A stretch of 6,216 nt of DNA from Acetobacteraceae bacterium (GTDB taxonomy: Bacteria > Pseudomonadota > Alphaproteobacteria > Acetobacterales > Acetobacteraceae): NCBI GenBank assembly GCA_947462945.1, contig CANHTE010000093.1, positions 1 to 6,216 of the forward strand. Reading direction: 5' to 3'. The position numbers were made by a program, and so were the translations under genes. This document shows, piece after piece, positions 1-6,148 of the stretch (positions are counted from its first letter, which is position 1; each line of letters begins with the position of its first letter). A model generated the notes under the pieces. The model was not told the origin of the DNA and did no database searches. It was given only the letters and a program-made list of their open reading frames with translations.

Positions 1-146
1 AAGGCGCGGTCCCTTGCGTCACGCGGCCTGGGTCTTGGCGCAGCCTCGGCCGTGCTCCGGGGCGATTGAACCCGCGCCGGCTCCGAATTCTGCGCGAGGA
101 GGGGCAGCGGAAACAGGGTTGCCAACAGGGCCAGCGCCGGTATCAC
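1..146 (-). CDS. Start of an exported or lipid-anchorless secreted protein (partial, runs off left edge)
   Basis: This frame begins with GTG at 146-144 and stays open for 48 codons to the window edge. The GTG shares the bases GTGA with the stop codon of the NUDIX gene, the same 4-base coupling used elsewhere in this window. The first 18 residues read MIPALALLATLFPLPLLA and are followed by QN, a good hydrophobic core with a signal-peptidase I site after A18. The next 28 or so residues are rich in Pro, Ala and Arg, like the disordered start of a periplasmic or cell-wall protein. An n-region with a positive charge is lacking, which is atypical. There is no cysteine at the cleavage site, so it is not a lipoprotein. 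I do not recognise the family because only the leader is visible. Confidence rests on the overlap and the signal-like leader, not on homology. Confidence 0.55.
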   Translation of the reverse strand, partial: MIPALALLATLFPLPLLAQNSEPARVQSPRSTAEAAPRPRPRDARDRA

Positions 147-661
147 AATCCCGCCATGCCGCGCGCATCCTCGGGCGGATTGCCCGCGATGCCGCTTCCG
201 CCCGCCCGCCAGGCCGACAGGGCCCAATGGACCGAAGGAAAGGCTATCTCGTGCCACGGGATCTCCTCCCAGGTGAAAAAGCGCACCTCCAGGCTTTCGG
301 GGCCGGCGGCGACGCCGGGCTCGGCCAGGCGGGCCTTGTAGATGATCTGGACCTGACCGATTCGCGCAATGGAATAGATGGCCAGGATGCCTTGCAGATC
401 AAGCCGGGCGCGGGCTTCTTCCCAGGCTTCGCGGCGGGCGCCTTCCTCCGTGGTCTCGCCCAGCTCCATATAGCCGGCAGGCAGCGTCCAGAAGCCGTGG
501 CGCGGCTCGATGGCGCGGCGGCAGAGGAGGATGCTTCCATCCTCCTCCACCACACTGCCGACCACGATTTTCGGGTTCTCATAGGCCACGTATCCGCAAT
601 CGCCACAGATCAGGCGTTCACGGTCCTCGCCTTCCGGGGTGCGGCGGATGAAATTGGCCAT
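143..661 (-). CDS. NUDIX hydrolase with a half zinc ribbon
   Basis: This 172-residue protein belongs to the NUDIX superfamily, which hydrolyses nucleoside diphosphates linked to another moiety. It most resembles the ADP-ribose/NADH-pyrophosphatase-like members that carry an N-terminal zinc ribbon. The Nudix box starts at G63 and reads G-x5-E69-x7-R77-E78-A-W-E81-E82, with the metal-binding glutamates intact. The usual glycine after EEx is Arg (R84). Before it, NPKIVVGSV (29-37) and LLCRRAIEPRHGFWTLPAG (45-63) are typical of this subgroup. Only one CxxC pair is present (C19, C22). An in-frame TGA lies six codons before the ATG, so a longer start that would supply a second CxxC is impossible. 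A GGGGG run about 8 bases upstream serves as a plausible ribosome site. The gene starts 23 bases after the binding-protein gene, so the two are probably cotranscribed. The exact substrate cannot be told from the sequence. Confidence 0.9.
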   Translation of the reverse strand: MANFIRRTPEGEDRERLICGDCGYVAYENPKIVVGSVVEEDGSILLCRRAIEPRHGFWTLPAGYMELGETTEEGARREAWEEARARLDLQGILAIYSIARIGQVQIIYKARLAEPGVAAGPESLEVRFFTWEEIPWHEIAFPSVHWALSAWRAGGSGIAGNPPEDARGMAGL

Positions 662-684
662 GGGCCGCCCCCGGATTCAGGCCT

Positions 685-1767
685 TCAACCGGCAGAGGCA
701 GCGAAGGCGAAGTTGTCGAAGCTGTTCTCGGCCACGCGGAACCACTGGAACTGCTCGGCCCGGTAAGGGCGATACGCGTCCCAGATGGTGCGGAACCGGG
801 GATTTTGCCCAGCGAGATCAGCCATCAGCGCCTCATTCGAACGCCAGGCGAGCTGCAGGATCTCGCGCGAATAGAAGCGCAGCTGCGTGCCCTGCGCCAC
901 CAGACGCCGCAGCGCGATCGGGTTCAGGTGGTCATAGCGGCTGACCATCTCGCTATCGGCCTCGGCGCAGGCAATGGCCAGCGCATCCTTATAGGCCTGC
1001 GGCAACGCGTCATACTGGCGCTTGTTGCTCATGAACTGCAGGCGGGCCGAGGGCTCAAAGAAGCCGGGCGCGTAGTAGAAGCGCGCCACGCGGAAGAAGC
1101 CCAGGCGCTCGTCATCATGCGGGCCCACGAATTCCGTCGCGTCGATCGTGCCGCGCTCCAGCGCCGGGTAGATATCGGCCGGCGCCACCAGGGTCGGGTT
1201 GGCGCCCATCCGCTGGAAGACCTGGCCGGCCAGGCCGGAGATGCGGAACTTCAGCCCCTGCACATCGGCCTGGGTACGGATTTCCTGGCGGAACCAGCCG
1301 CCCATCTGCGCCCCGGTATCACCCGCGGGCAGGCCCACGATGTTGTAGTCGGCGAACAGGGCATCGGCGAATTGCTGCCCGCCGCCATGGCGCATCCACG
1401 CCGTCATCTGGCGGGTGTTCAGGCCGAAGGGAATGGCGGTGAAGAAGGCGAAGCCCGGCTCCTTGCCGATATACCAGTAGGAGGCGGTGTGGCCGCAATC
1501 AATCGTGCCGGCCTGCACGGCATCCAGAACCTGGAGGCCGGGGACGATCTCACCCGCCGGAAAGACCTGAATGCGGAACTTGTTCTCGGTCAGCGCGGCG
1601 ACGCGGTTGGCGATGCGCTCCGGTGTGCCGAACAGCACATCGAGGTTGCGCGGAAAGCTGGACTGGCAGCGCCAGCGGATTTCGGGATTGGCCTGGGCCA
1701 GGGCCGGGGCCGAAAGCGCGGCGGGGGCGGCCATCGCGGCCGTGCCGAGAACGAGACGACGATTCAT
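685..1767 (-). CDS. TRAP transporter periplasmic substrate-binding protein, TakP/DctP-like
   Basis: The 360-residue protein is a DctP-family solute receptor that would deliver a carboxylate-type ligand to a TRAP (DctQM) transporter in the inner membrane. It opens with MNRRLVLGTAAMAA, a twin-arginine-like leader, and has a likely cleavage after A24 (ALA|QA). The mature part shows the family pattern: RWRCQSSFPRNLD (31-43), the GLKFRISGL segment (171-179) with the conserved ligand-binding arginine R175, and EFVGPHDDERLGF (212-224) typical of the TakP 2-oxoacid subgroup. From memory, TakP has Trp where this protein has F213 and F236/F237 (PGFFEPS instead of PGWWEGG), so ligand choice may differ. 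The ATG at 1767 is preferred over a frame open to 1908 because it has a strong GGAGGG site 7 bases upstream and begins the signal peptide. No dctQ or dctM gene lies nearby in the window. Confidence 0.9.
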   Translation of the reverse strand: MNRRLVLGTAAMAAPAALSAPALAQANPEIRWRCQSSFPRNLDVLFGTPERIANRVAALTENKFRIQVFPAGEIVPGLQVLDAVQAGTIDCGHTASYWYIGKEPGFAFFTAIPFGLNTRQMTAWMRHGGGQQFADALFADYNIVGLPAGDTGAQMGGWFRQEIRTQADVQGLKFRISGLAGQVFQRMGANPTLVAPADIYPALERGTIDATEFVGPHDDERLGFFRVARFYYAPGFFEPSARLQFMSNKRQYDALPQAYKDALAIACAEADSEMVSRYDHLNPIALRRLVAQGTQLRFYSREILQLAWRSNEALMADLAGQNPRFRTIWDAYRPYRAEQFQWFRVAENSFDNFAFAASAG

Positions 1768-1774
1768 GACATTT

Positions 1775-1780
1775 CCCTCC
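1775..1780 (-). promoter_or_regulatory. Ribosome binding site deciding the binding-protein start
   Basis: On the minus strand GGAGGG lies 7 bases before the ATG at 1767. It is one of the best Shine-Dalgarno matches in the window. It fixes the start at the signal peptide rather than at upstream in-frame codons within the intergenic region. Confidence 0.8.
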
Positions 1781-1852
1781 GGAGATGAATTTCTGGTGAG
1801 ATGCGCATAAAGCAAGGCTGCGCGCGGGGGAAGCGGGCCAATGGCACAGCAA

Positions 1853-1884
1853 GCCCGCGATGCCTGCGGGTGCATGACGCGGGC
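1853..1884 (-). terminator. Long GC-rich hairpin, candidate end of the his transcript
   Basis: The arms 1853-1863 and 1872-1884 pair over 11 base pairs (7 plus 4) with a two-base bulge at 1876-1877 and an 8-base loop. Read on the minus strand, the stem is followed by TTGCTGT, a weak thymine-containing tail; on the plus strand the flank has none. It lies about 55 bases past the hisE stop and about 85 bases before the binding-protein start, a sensible place to end or attenuate the his transcript. The poor T-tract means termination is inferred, not evident; a role in mRNA 3' stability is an alternative. Confidence 0.4.
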
Positions 1885-1891
1885 CGGATGC

Positions 1892-1932
1892 GGGGCAGGT
1901 CGCCCCACAAGGCTGAGGCCGCGTCGGCGGCC
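1892..1932 (-). other. Two smaller hairpins after hisE
   Basis: A perfect 6-bp stem with a 4-base loop lies at 1917-1932 (GGCCGC / GCGGCC), only 6 bases past the hisE stop. Outer bases 1913-1916 can also pair with 1939-1942, across a 6-base bulge. A second stem of 5 bp with a 5-base loop lies at 1892-1906 (GGGGC / GCCCC). Neither has a T-tract. Together with the larger hairpin at 1853-1884 they make three consecutive stems in the 171-bp gap. I saw no convincing sigma-70-like promoter for the downstream gene in the remaining bases. Confidence 0.4.
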
Positions 1933-1938
1933 CCGCCC

Positions 1939-2451
1939 TCAGGGCAGCTTGGTTGTCTCGGCCAGGGCGAGCAACGCCTTGGGCAGCGGGCGGGAGGCCT
2001 TTTCGGCGATGCCGGAAATCCCCTCCCGGCGCCGCAATTCAGCCCAGACCTCGGCCGGGGTGATCCCGGCATCCACCAGCAGCAGCATCAGGTGATACAG
2101 CACATCGGCGGATTCGCTGATGGTGGCCGGGCGATTGCGCGCCACCGCCTCAATCACCAGTTCCACCGCTTCCTCACCCAGCTTTTGCGCCACTTTCTGC
2201 GTGCCACGCGCGATCAGCCGCGCCGAATGGGAGGTTTCGGCATTGCCGCCAAGGCGGCGCGATTCGATGGTGGCCCAAAGGCGGTCCAGCACCGCGGCAT
2301 CGCCATCCTCGGGCAGTTCCAGCGGCTTGAGGTGCGCGGCCTCGGCCCGGCGGACCGCTTTGGAAATGCGCGCTTTCTTGACCGAGATATTGGTGGGCAA
2401 GGGCAGCTTCGTCGTCTTGCCCGCAACCTTCTTCTTCACCGTCTTCGCCAT
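1939..2451 (-). CDS. hisE: Phosphoribosyl-ATP pyrophosphatase with Lys-rich N-terminal extension
   Basis: HisE hydrolyses phosphoribosyl-ATP to phosphoribosyl-AMP and pyrophosphate, the second step of histidine synthesis. The catalytic all-alpha (MazG-like) domain covers about residues 54-152: VLDRLWATI, the G92-E93-E94-A-V-E97 metal-binding helix, and E113-S-A-D116 followed by VLYHLMLLL, as in other HisE proteins. Stand-alone HisE is usually about 100-110 residues, but this one is 170. The first 35 residues carry nine Lys and three Arg and look disordered; there is also a short C-terminal tail. The ATG at 2451 overlaps the hisF stop by one base (TGATG) and has GGGAG 8 bases upstream inside hisF, so this start is favoured. 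A later GTG (V54) would give a standard-length protein. The frame also stays open upstream through hisF to 2853, which is only a shadow. No hisI domain is fused. Confidence 0.92.
   Translation of the reverse strand: MAKTVKKKVAGKTTKLPLPTNISVKKARISKAVRRAEAAHLKPLELPEDGDAAVLDRLWATIESRRLGGNAETSHSARLIARGTQKVAQKLGEEAVELVIEAVARNRPATISESADVLYHLMLLLVDAGITPAEVWAELRRREGISGIAEKASRPLPKALLALAETTKLP
1941..1959. repeat. Short direct repeat, copy 1 (other copy 2400-2418)
   Basis: The first 18 bases of this segment match 2400-2417 at 16 positions, including a run of ten identical bases. Both copies are read in the same hisE frame and encode the residues TTKLP, once at residues 13-17 and once as the last five residues (166-170). 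It may be chance in a GC-rich gene or a trace of terminal duplication. Confidence 0.45.
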
Positions 2452-3221
2452 CACGCCATCTCCCGGGCGCGGCGCACGGGCAGGCCCGCCGCCGCCAATG
2501 CATCCTTGGCCTGTTCGATGCGGAACACGCCGTCGTGAAAGACGCTCGCGGCCAGCAGGCCCGTGGCCCCCGCGCGCGCGCCCTCCACGAAATGGTCCAG
2601 GGCGCCAACTCCGCCAGAGGCCACCACCGGCACGCGCACCGCACCCACCACGCGGCGCAGCAGATCGAGATCGAAGCCCTGCTTCGTGCCGTCCCGATCC
2701 ATCGAGGTCAGCAAGATTTCGCCCGCCCCCAGGCTCGCCATGCGGCGCGCCCATTCCACCGCGTCCAGACCGGTTTCGCGCCGGCCACCATGGGTGAAGA
2801 TGTCCCAGCGGCCCTCGGCGACCTTCTTGGCATCCACGGCCACAACGATGCATTGGCTACCGAAGGCCTCGGCCGCGCGGCGCACCAGATCAGGGTCGGT
2901 GACGGCGGCGCTGTTGATGCTGGCCTTGTCGGCGCCGGCCAGCAGCAGCTTGCGGATATCCTCCACGCTGCGCACGCCCCCGCCGACTGTCAGGGGGATG
3001 AAGACCTCGGCCGCCGTGCGGGAGACGACGTCATACATCGTGTCCCGGTTCTCATGCGTGGCCCCGATGTCGAGGAAGGTCAGCTCATCGGCGCCCTGCG
3101 CGTCATAGGCGCGGGCCTGCTCCACCGGGTCCCCGGCGTCGCGCAGGGAAAGGAAGTTCACGCCCTTGACGACGCGGCCATCCTTCACATCCAGGCAGGG
3201 AATGATACGCAACGCGAGCAC
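2451..3221 (-). CDS. hisF: Imidazole glycerol phosphate synthase, cyclase subunit
   Basis: HisF is the (beta-alpha)8-barrel half of IGP synthase. It takes ammonia produced by HisH and converts PRFAR to imidazole glycerol phosphate and AICAR. The 256-residue length is standard. The catalytic aspartates D11 (in [15 protein letters not shown]) and D130 (VVAVDAKK) sit at exactly the textbook positions. Phosphate-binding loops are visible at VGGGVR (79-84) and SGGVG (202-206), along with the [12 protein letters not shown] stretch (171-182). The start is GTG at 3221: the N-terminus [12 protein letters not shown] fits the family, and GGGA lies 8 bases upstream. Unlike the coupled genes upstream, it is separated from the previous gene by 114 bases that may hold its own promoter. 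Its stop overlaps the hisE start by one base. Confidence 0.98.
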   Translation of the reverse strand: MLALRIIPCLDVKDGRVVKGVNFLSLRDAGDPVEQARAYDAQGADELTFLDIGATHENRDTMYDVVSRTAAEVFIPLTVGGGVRSVEDIRKLLLAGADKASINSAAVTDPDLVRRAAEAFGSQCIVVAVDAKKVAEGRWDIFTHGGRRETGLDAVEWARRMASLGAGEILLTSMDRDGTKQGFDLDLLRRVVGAVRVPVVASGGVGALDHFVEGARAGATGLLAASVFHDGVFRIEQAKDALAAAGLPVRRAREMA

Positions 3222-3239
3222 GGATGAATTCCCGGTTTG

Positions 3240-3253
3240 TCCAGGTATCTGGA
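3240..3253. promoter_or_regulatory. Near-perfect 14-bp palindrome upstream of hisF
   Basis: TCCAGGTATCTGGA is a palindrome with one imperfect pair (a G facing T). It lies 19 bases before the hisF GTG, in the only non-overlapping junction of the his cluster. A wider CCAGG...CCTGG pair (3241-3245 with 3257-3261) can also form. Its symmetry fits a dimeric repressor operator or a small leader hairpin. No regulator is named by the sequence, and chance occurrence is possible. Confidence 0.35.
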
Positions 3254-3269
3254 TGATCCTGGGGTAAGG

Positions 3270-3298
3270 CGATTGCGGCGTTTTTGCAGGAGCGTCAA
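3270..3298 (-). promoter_or_regulatory. Possible promoter for hisFE
   Basis: On the minus strand TTGACG (3298-3293) matches the -35 consensus at five of six bases. CAATCG (3275-3270) stands 17 bases downstream but is a poor -10 match. The element lies in the 114-base gap before hisF, about 50 bases upstream of the start codon, with the palindrome at 3240-3253 between them. The gap suggests hisFE can be transcribed separately, but the weak -10 keeps confidence low. Confidence 0.28.
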
Positions 3299-3335
3299 GC
3301 GATGGTTTCGTGGCGGGCTGGGGACCGTCAGCGCC

Positions 3336-3773
3336 TCAACCGCGCCGCACTTCGAAATGCGTCTTCGTGGCCCGGGTGAAGCCCGCGCCTTCATAGAAGC
3401 GCCAGGTGGAACCCTGCCGCGAGCCGGTTGCCAGCATCACCTTGTAGCAATCGGCCTGCCAGGCGGCCTCCACGGCGGCGGCCAGCACCGAACGGCCCAG
3501 GCCCTGGCCGCGATGCGCCGCATGGGTGACGACATTCTCGATCACGCCGAAACTGCGGGCGCCGCGCGTGATGTTCGGCACGATCACCAGCATGCAGCTG
3601 GAGACCGGTGCGCCCTCGACCTCCGCGACGATGAGCCGGATCAGCTCGGAACCCAGCATCGCCTTCCAGGCCGTGGCGGCCGCCGCTTCCGGCACGCGCG
3701 GGTCGAGCGGATTGAGGTGCTGATAGAGATCCAGCATGCCCGGAAGGTCCCCGGGCACCGCCAGCCGAATCAT
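3336..3773 (-). CDS. GNAT-family N-acetyltransferase, between hisA and hisF
   Basis: This 145-residue protein is a single GNAT domain, which transfers an acyl group from acetyl-CoA to an amine; the acceptor is unknown. It starts [17 protein letters not shown], the common alpha1 region. A central strand reads [17 protein letters not shown] (77-93), with the acetyl-CoA pyrophosphate loop R88-G-Q-G-L-G93. It ends with [17 protein letters not shown] (126-142), where Y127 occupies the usual general-acid position. The length is typical of a single-domain GNAT. The ATG overlaps the hisA stop by four bases (ATGA), and its own ribosome site is weak, so it is probably translated by coupling to hisA. 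It is shorter than and different from the other GNAT in the cluster; the two do not look like a recent duplication. Confidence 0.9.
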   Translation of the reverse strand: MIRLAVPGDLPGMLDLYQHLNPLDPRVPEAAAATAWKAMLGSELIRLIVAEVEGAPVSSCMLVIVPNITRGARSFGVIENVVTHAAHRGQGLGRSVLAAAVEAAWQADCYKVMLATGSRQGSTWRFYEGAGFTRATKTHFEVRRG

Positions 3774-4504
3774 CCCGCCGCCAGCGCCAGCGCCTCGGCG
3801 GGCGCTATCCGCCCGTCATAAAGCGCACGGCCCAGGATGCAGCCGGAAATCCCATCCGCCGCGACAGCCTTCAGCGCCACCAGATCGGCGATGGACGCGA
3901 CGCCGCCCGAGGCGATCACGGGGGTGTCCAGCGCCAGCGCCAGGGCGCGGGTCTGCTCGACATTCACGCCGCTCAGCATGCCGTCACGGTCGATATCGGT
4001 GTAGATGATGGCGGCCGCCCCGGCATCCTCCAGCCGCAGCGCCAGGTCCCGCGCCGAGAGGGTGCTGGTCTCGGCCCAGCCTTCTGTCGCCACCATGCCG
4101 CCGCGTGCGTCGATGCCGACGACGACGCGGCCGGGAAAATGCCGGCAGGCCTGGCGCACGAAGGGCGGGTCCTTCACGGCGGCCGAACCCAGGATGACGC
4201 GCGTGACGCCAGCGCCGAGCCAGGCCTCCACCGTGGGCATATTGCGAATGCCGCCGCCCAGCTGCACCGGCAGGGCGCTGGCGGCCAGGATGCGGGCCAC
4301 CGCCTCGGCATTGGCGGGCTTGCCGGCGAAGGCGCCGTCCAGATCCACCACATGCAGCCATTGAAAGCCATCGGCGGCGAAGCTGCGGGCCTGCTCGGCC
4401 GGGTCTTCGGCATAGATGGTGGCCTGCGCCATATCACCGCGCTGCAACCGCACCACGTGGCCCTGCTTGAGATCAATGGCGGGGTAGAGGGTGAAGCCGT
4501 TCAT
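3770..4504 (-). CDS. hisA: ProFAR isomerase (phosphoribosylformimino-AICAR-P isomerase)
   Basis: HisA catalyses the Amadori rearrangement of ProFAR to PRFAR, the substrate of the HisFH synthase encoded alongside. The 244-residue (beta-alpha)8 barrel is of normal length. The N-terminal half shows [14 protein letters not shown] (7-20) with the catalytic base D11, and the phosphate loop LGGGIR (82-87). The second half shows VGIDARGG (129-136) with the catalytic aspartate D132, the W143 region, [11 protein letters not shown] (169-179) and ASGGV (198-202). The internal half-barrel symmetry with HisF is evident. The ATG overlaps the stop of the upstream GNAT by four bases. Its ribosome site is weak (around GGGGCAG), again consistent with coupling. 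Confidence 0.98.
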   Translation of the reverse strand: MNGFTLYPAIDLKQGHVVRLQRGDMAQATIYAEDPAEQARSFAADGFQWLHVVDLDGAFAGKPANAEAVARILAASALPVQLGGGIRNMPTVEAWLGAGVTRVILGSAAVKDPPFVRQACRHFPGRVVVGIDARGGMVATEGWAETSTLSARDLALRLEDAGAAAIIYTDIDRDGMLSGVNVEQTRALALALDTPVIASGGVASIADLVALKAVAADGISGCILGRALYDGRIAPAEALALAAG

Positions 4505-5088
4505 GTCTTGATCTGCCCCAGGGCATCGGCAGTGCTGCGGCCATTCTGCGGCTCCAGCAGCCGGTAGTAGAAATGTCCTGCCACGGTCTCGCCGCCCACG
4601 CGCGCATAGGCCGGGTGAATGCCCCAGCGCACATAGCCCAGCCGCTCGAACAGGGTGATGGCGGTTTCCTGCGTGGCGCGGACATCGAGGTTCAGCACGC
4701 GGATGCCCATGGCGGCGGCACGTTCCTCCACCCGCCGCACCAGCAACCGCGCCAAGCCAAAGCCGCGGGCGTAAGGGGCGATGAAGGCATGGGTGAGTTG
4801 CGCGGTGAAGCCCTGGGCTTCGTTGTTGCGGGGCGGGCGCACCATCTGCGCGCTGCCCACCACCTCACCATCCAGCCTCGCCACGAAAAACTCGCGCTCG
4901 GGCACCAGCATCACGCCACGGAAATGGCGCTCCAGGGCGGAGCGGCTTTGCGCTTCCACCCAGCCAAAGCCGCCGCCCTCCACGATAGCGGCGTTGGTGG
5001 CTTCGCACAGGTCGGCAAGGTCATGCGGGTCGAGCATGTCCACCCGCTCCACCTCCAGGCGATGCACCACGGCGGGTTCGGCGCTCAT
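4501..5088 (-). CDS. GNAT-family N-acetyltransferase, between hisH and hisA
   Basis: The 195-residue protein has a GNAT fold after an N-terminal helix-rich part (residues 1-60) that I do not recognise. The acetyl-CoA loop is at [20 protein letters not shown] (101-120), with R108-G-F-G-L-A113 matching R/QxxGx[27 protein letters not shown] (132-156) is the standard strand-helix-strand of the C-terminal half. The acceptor is unknown. Its location places it between the glutaminase subunit and HisA, with ATGA overlaps at both ends (hisH stop before it, hisA start after it). The ATG at 5088 has GGTGGA six bases upstream. The frame is open further, to 5580, but that stretch lies across hisH in another frame and is compositionally noise. 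It could be a fused or accessory activity of the his operon, or a passenger. Confidence 0.9.
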   Translation of the reverse strand: MSAEPAVVHRLEVERVDMLDPHDLADLCEATNAAIVEGGGFGWVEAQSRSALERHFRGVMLVPEREFFVARLDGEVVGSAQMVRPPRNNEAQGFTAQLTHAFIAPYARGFGLARLLVRRVEERAAAMGIRVLNLDVRATQETAITLFERLGYVRWGIHPAYARVGGETVAGHFYYRLLEPQNGRSTADALGQIKT

Positions 5089-5744
5089 GCCTGTTCCACC
5101 CTGGGCGTCCAGCGCAGGAAATTCGCCAGGATGCGCAGGCCGACGGCAGCGCTTTTCTCGACATGGAATTGCGTGCCGATGATGTTGCCGCGCCCCAGGA
5201 TGGCCGGCACGGGGCCGCCGTAATCGGTGGTGGCCAGCACATCGCCCGGTTCGCCGCCGCGCCAGGCATAGGAATGCACGAAATAGGCGTGGTCGCCCGG
5301 TTGCAGGCCTTCCAGCACCGGGTGGGCGCCCGGCGTGAATTCCAGGGTGTTCCAGCCCATCTGCGGCAGGGGCAATGCCGCGCCATCCGGGCCGTGGGGG
5401 TCCATTTCGGCCACCTCGCCCCGCAGCCAGGCGAGGCCGGGGGTGCTGCCATGCTCCAGCCCGCGCTCCGCCAGCAATTGGAGGCCGACGCAAATGCCCA
5501 GAAAGGGCTTCCGGTGCACCTGCACCTGCTCGTAAAGCGCCGCGATCATGCCATCCAAAGCATCGAGACCGGCGCGGCAAGCGGCAAAGGCGCCCTGGCC
5601 GGGCAGGACGATGCGGTCAGCGTGAATCAGGGCCTCCGGCTCGCGCGTGATCTCCACCGTGAGGGGGCGATCGGCCACGCGCTCCAACGCGCGGCGCACC
5701 GAGGCAAGATTACCCGAGCCCGGGTCAATCAGCGCAACCCTCAC
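5085..5744 (-). CDS. hisH: Imidazole glycerol phosphate synthase, glutaminase subunit
   Basis: HisH is the class I glutamine amidotransferase that releases ammonia from glutamine and channels it into HisF. The catalytic triad is complete: nucleophile C85 in GICVGLQL (83-90), and H194 and E196 in QFHVEKS (192-198). The N-terminus IDPGSGNLASVRRAL (6-20) and the oxyanion-strand region VLPGQGAF (46-53) are typical, as is the MGWN segment (129-132). The usual proline in QFHPEKS is valine here, with no predicted loss of catalysis. The length of 219 residues is slightly long for the family. The start is GTG, sharing GTGA with the stop of the DUF2628 gene; GAGG lies seven bases upstream. Its own stop overlaps the following GNAT start by four bases. 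Confidence 0.97.
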   Translation of the reverse strand: MRVALIDPGSGNLASVRRALERVADRPLTVEITREPEALIHADRIVLPGQGAFAACRAGLDALDGMIAALYEQVQVHRKPFLGICVGLQLLAERGLEHGSTPGLAWLRGEVAEMDPHGPDGAALPLPQMGWNTLEFTPGAHPVLEGLQPGDHAYFVHSYAWRGGEPGDVLATTDYGGPVPAILGRGNIIGTQFHVEKSAAVGLRILANFLRWTPRVEQA

Positions 5745-6148
5745 GGCCGGGCCTCGGCGGCGTAAAGCGGCAGCAGGCGGGGTTCAGCCTGGAGCAGCCG
5801 CACCAGGGCGCCCTCGGCATCGCGCCCCTGCACCACATGCGCCAGGCTCCAGCCCCGCCGGCTGAGCGTCCAGCGGCGCAGATCCTGCCCCTGGAAGCCC
5901 AGCAGCACATGCGCGCCCAGGGCCAGGGCGATGCCATATGGGTCCGGCAGCAAATTCACCGCGATCAGCCCGAGCAACACGCCGAAACCGGCCAGCCAGG
6001 CGCGATGCCAGAACAGCCAGAAGGGGCCAAAGACAAAGACCCAGATGGAAAATCCCTCCGGGATCAGCACAGGCGGCTTCCCCAATCCGGTCGCGGGCAC
6101 CGAGCCACGGCTGGCCCCGGGCGGGAGGTGGACGGTCCAGCTCCGCAT
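5741..6148 (-). CDS. DUF2628 inner-membrane protein between hisB and hisH
   Basis: The 135-residue product reads SWTVHLPPG near the start. It continues with VLIPEGFSIWVFVFGPFWLFWHRAWL and closes with DLRRWTLSRRGWSLAHVV, which is the DUF2628 signature as I recall it. Two or three hydrophobic stretches are visible (about residues 34-48, 51-67 and 71-85), so it is likely an inner-membrane protein; its function is not known. The ATG at 6148 overlaps the hisB stop by one base (TGATG). A GTG three bases earlier is also in frame, but GGAGG would then sit almost on the start codon, so I prefer the ATG. A DUF2628-type gene between hisB and hisH is something I associate with alphaproteobacterial his clusters, from memory. 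Confidence 0.85.
   Translation of the reverse strand: MRSWTVHLPPGASRGSVPATGLGKPPVLIPEGFSIWVFVFGPFWLFWHRAWLAGFGVLLGLIAVNLLPDPYGIALALGAHVLLGFQGQDLRRWTLSRRGWSLAHVVQGRDAEGALVRLLQAEPRLLPLYAAEARP

Noticed and set aside
14..766. A 250-codon open frame on the plus strand, with a 327-codon one at 805-1788
   Set aside because: Both lie opposite well-supported genes (NUDIX and TRAP binding protein). Long antisense frames are expected in GC-rich coding DNA, and their translations match no family I recognise.
1768..1908. Upstream in-frame extension of the binding protein by 47 residues
   Set aside because: The extension precedes a proper signal peptide and lies before a strong ribosome site; its composition is that of intergenic hairpin sequence.
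2535..3227. Plus-strand open frames across hisF and similar ones across hisA, hisH and the GNATs
   Set aside because: They are antisense shadows of genes with intact catalytic motifs on the minus strand.
5089..5580. A 164-residue N-terminal extension of the GNAT between hisH and hisA
   Set aside because: It is hisH read in another frame, Arg/Pro/Gly-rich and without domain character; a good ribosome site marks the inner ATG at 5088.
5085..5744. QFHVEKS in place of QFHPEKS in HisH as a sign of an inactive enzyme
   Set aside because: Cysteine, histidine and glutamate of the triad are all present, and the changed residue is not catalytic.
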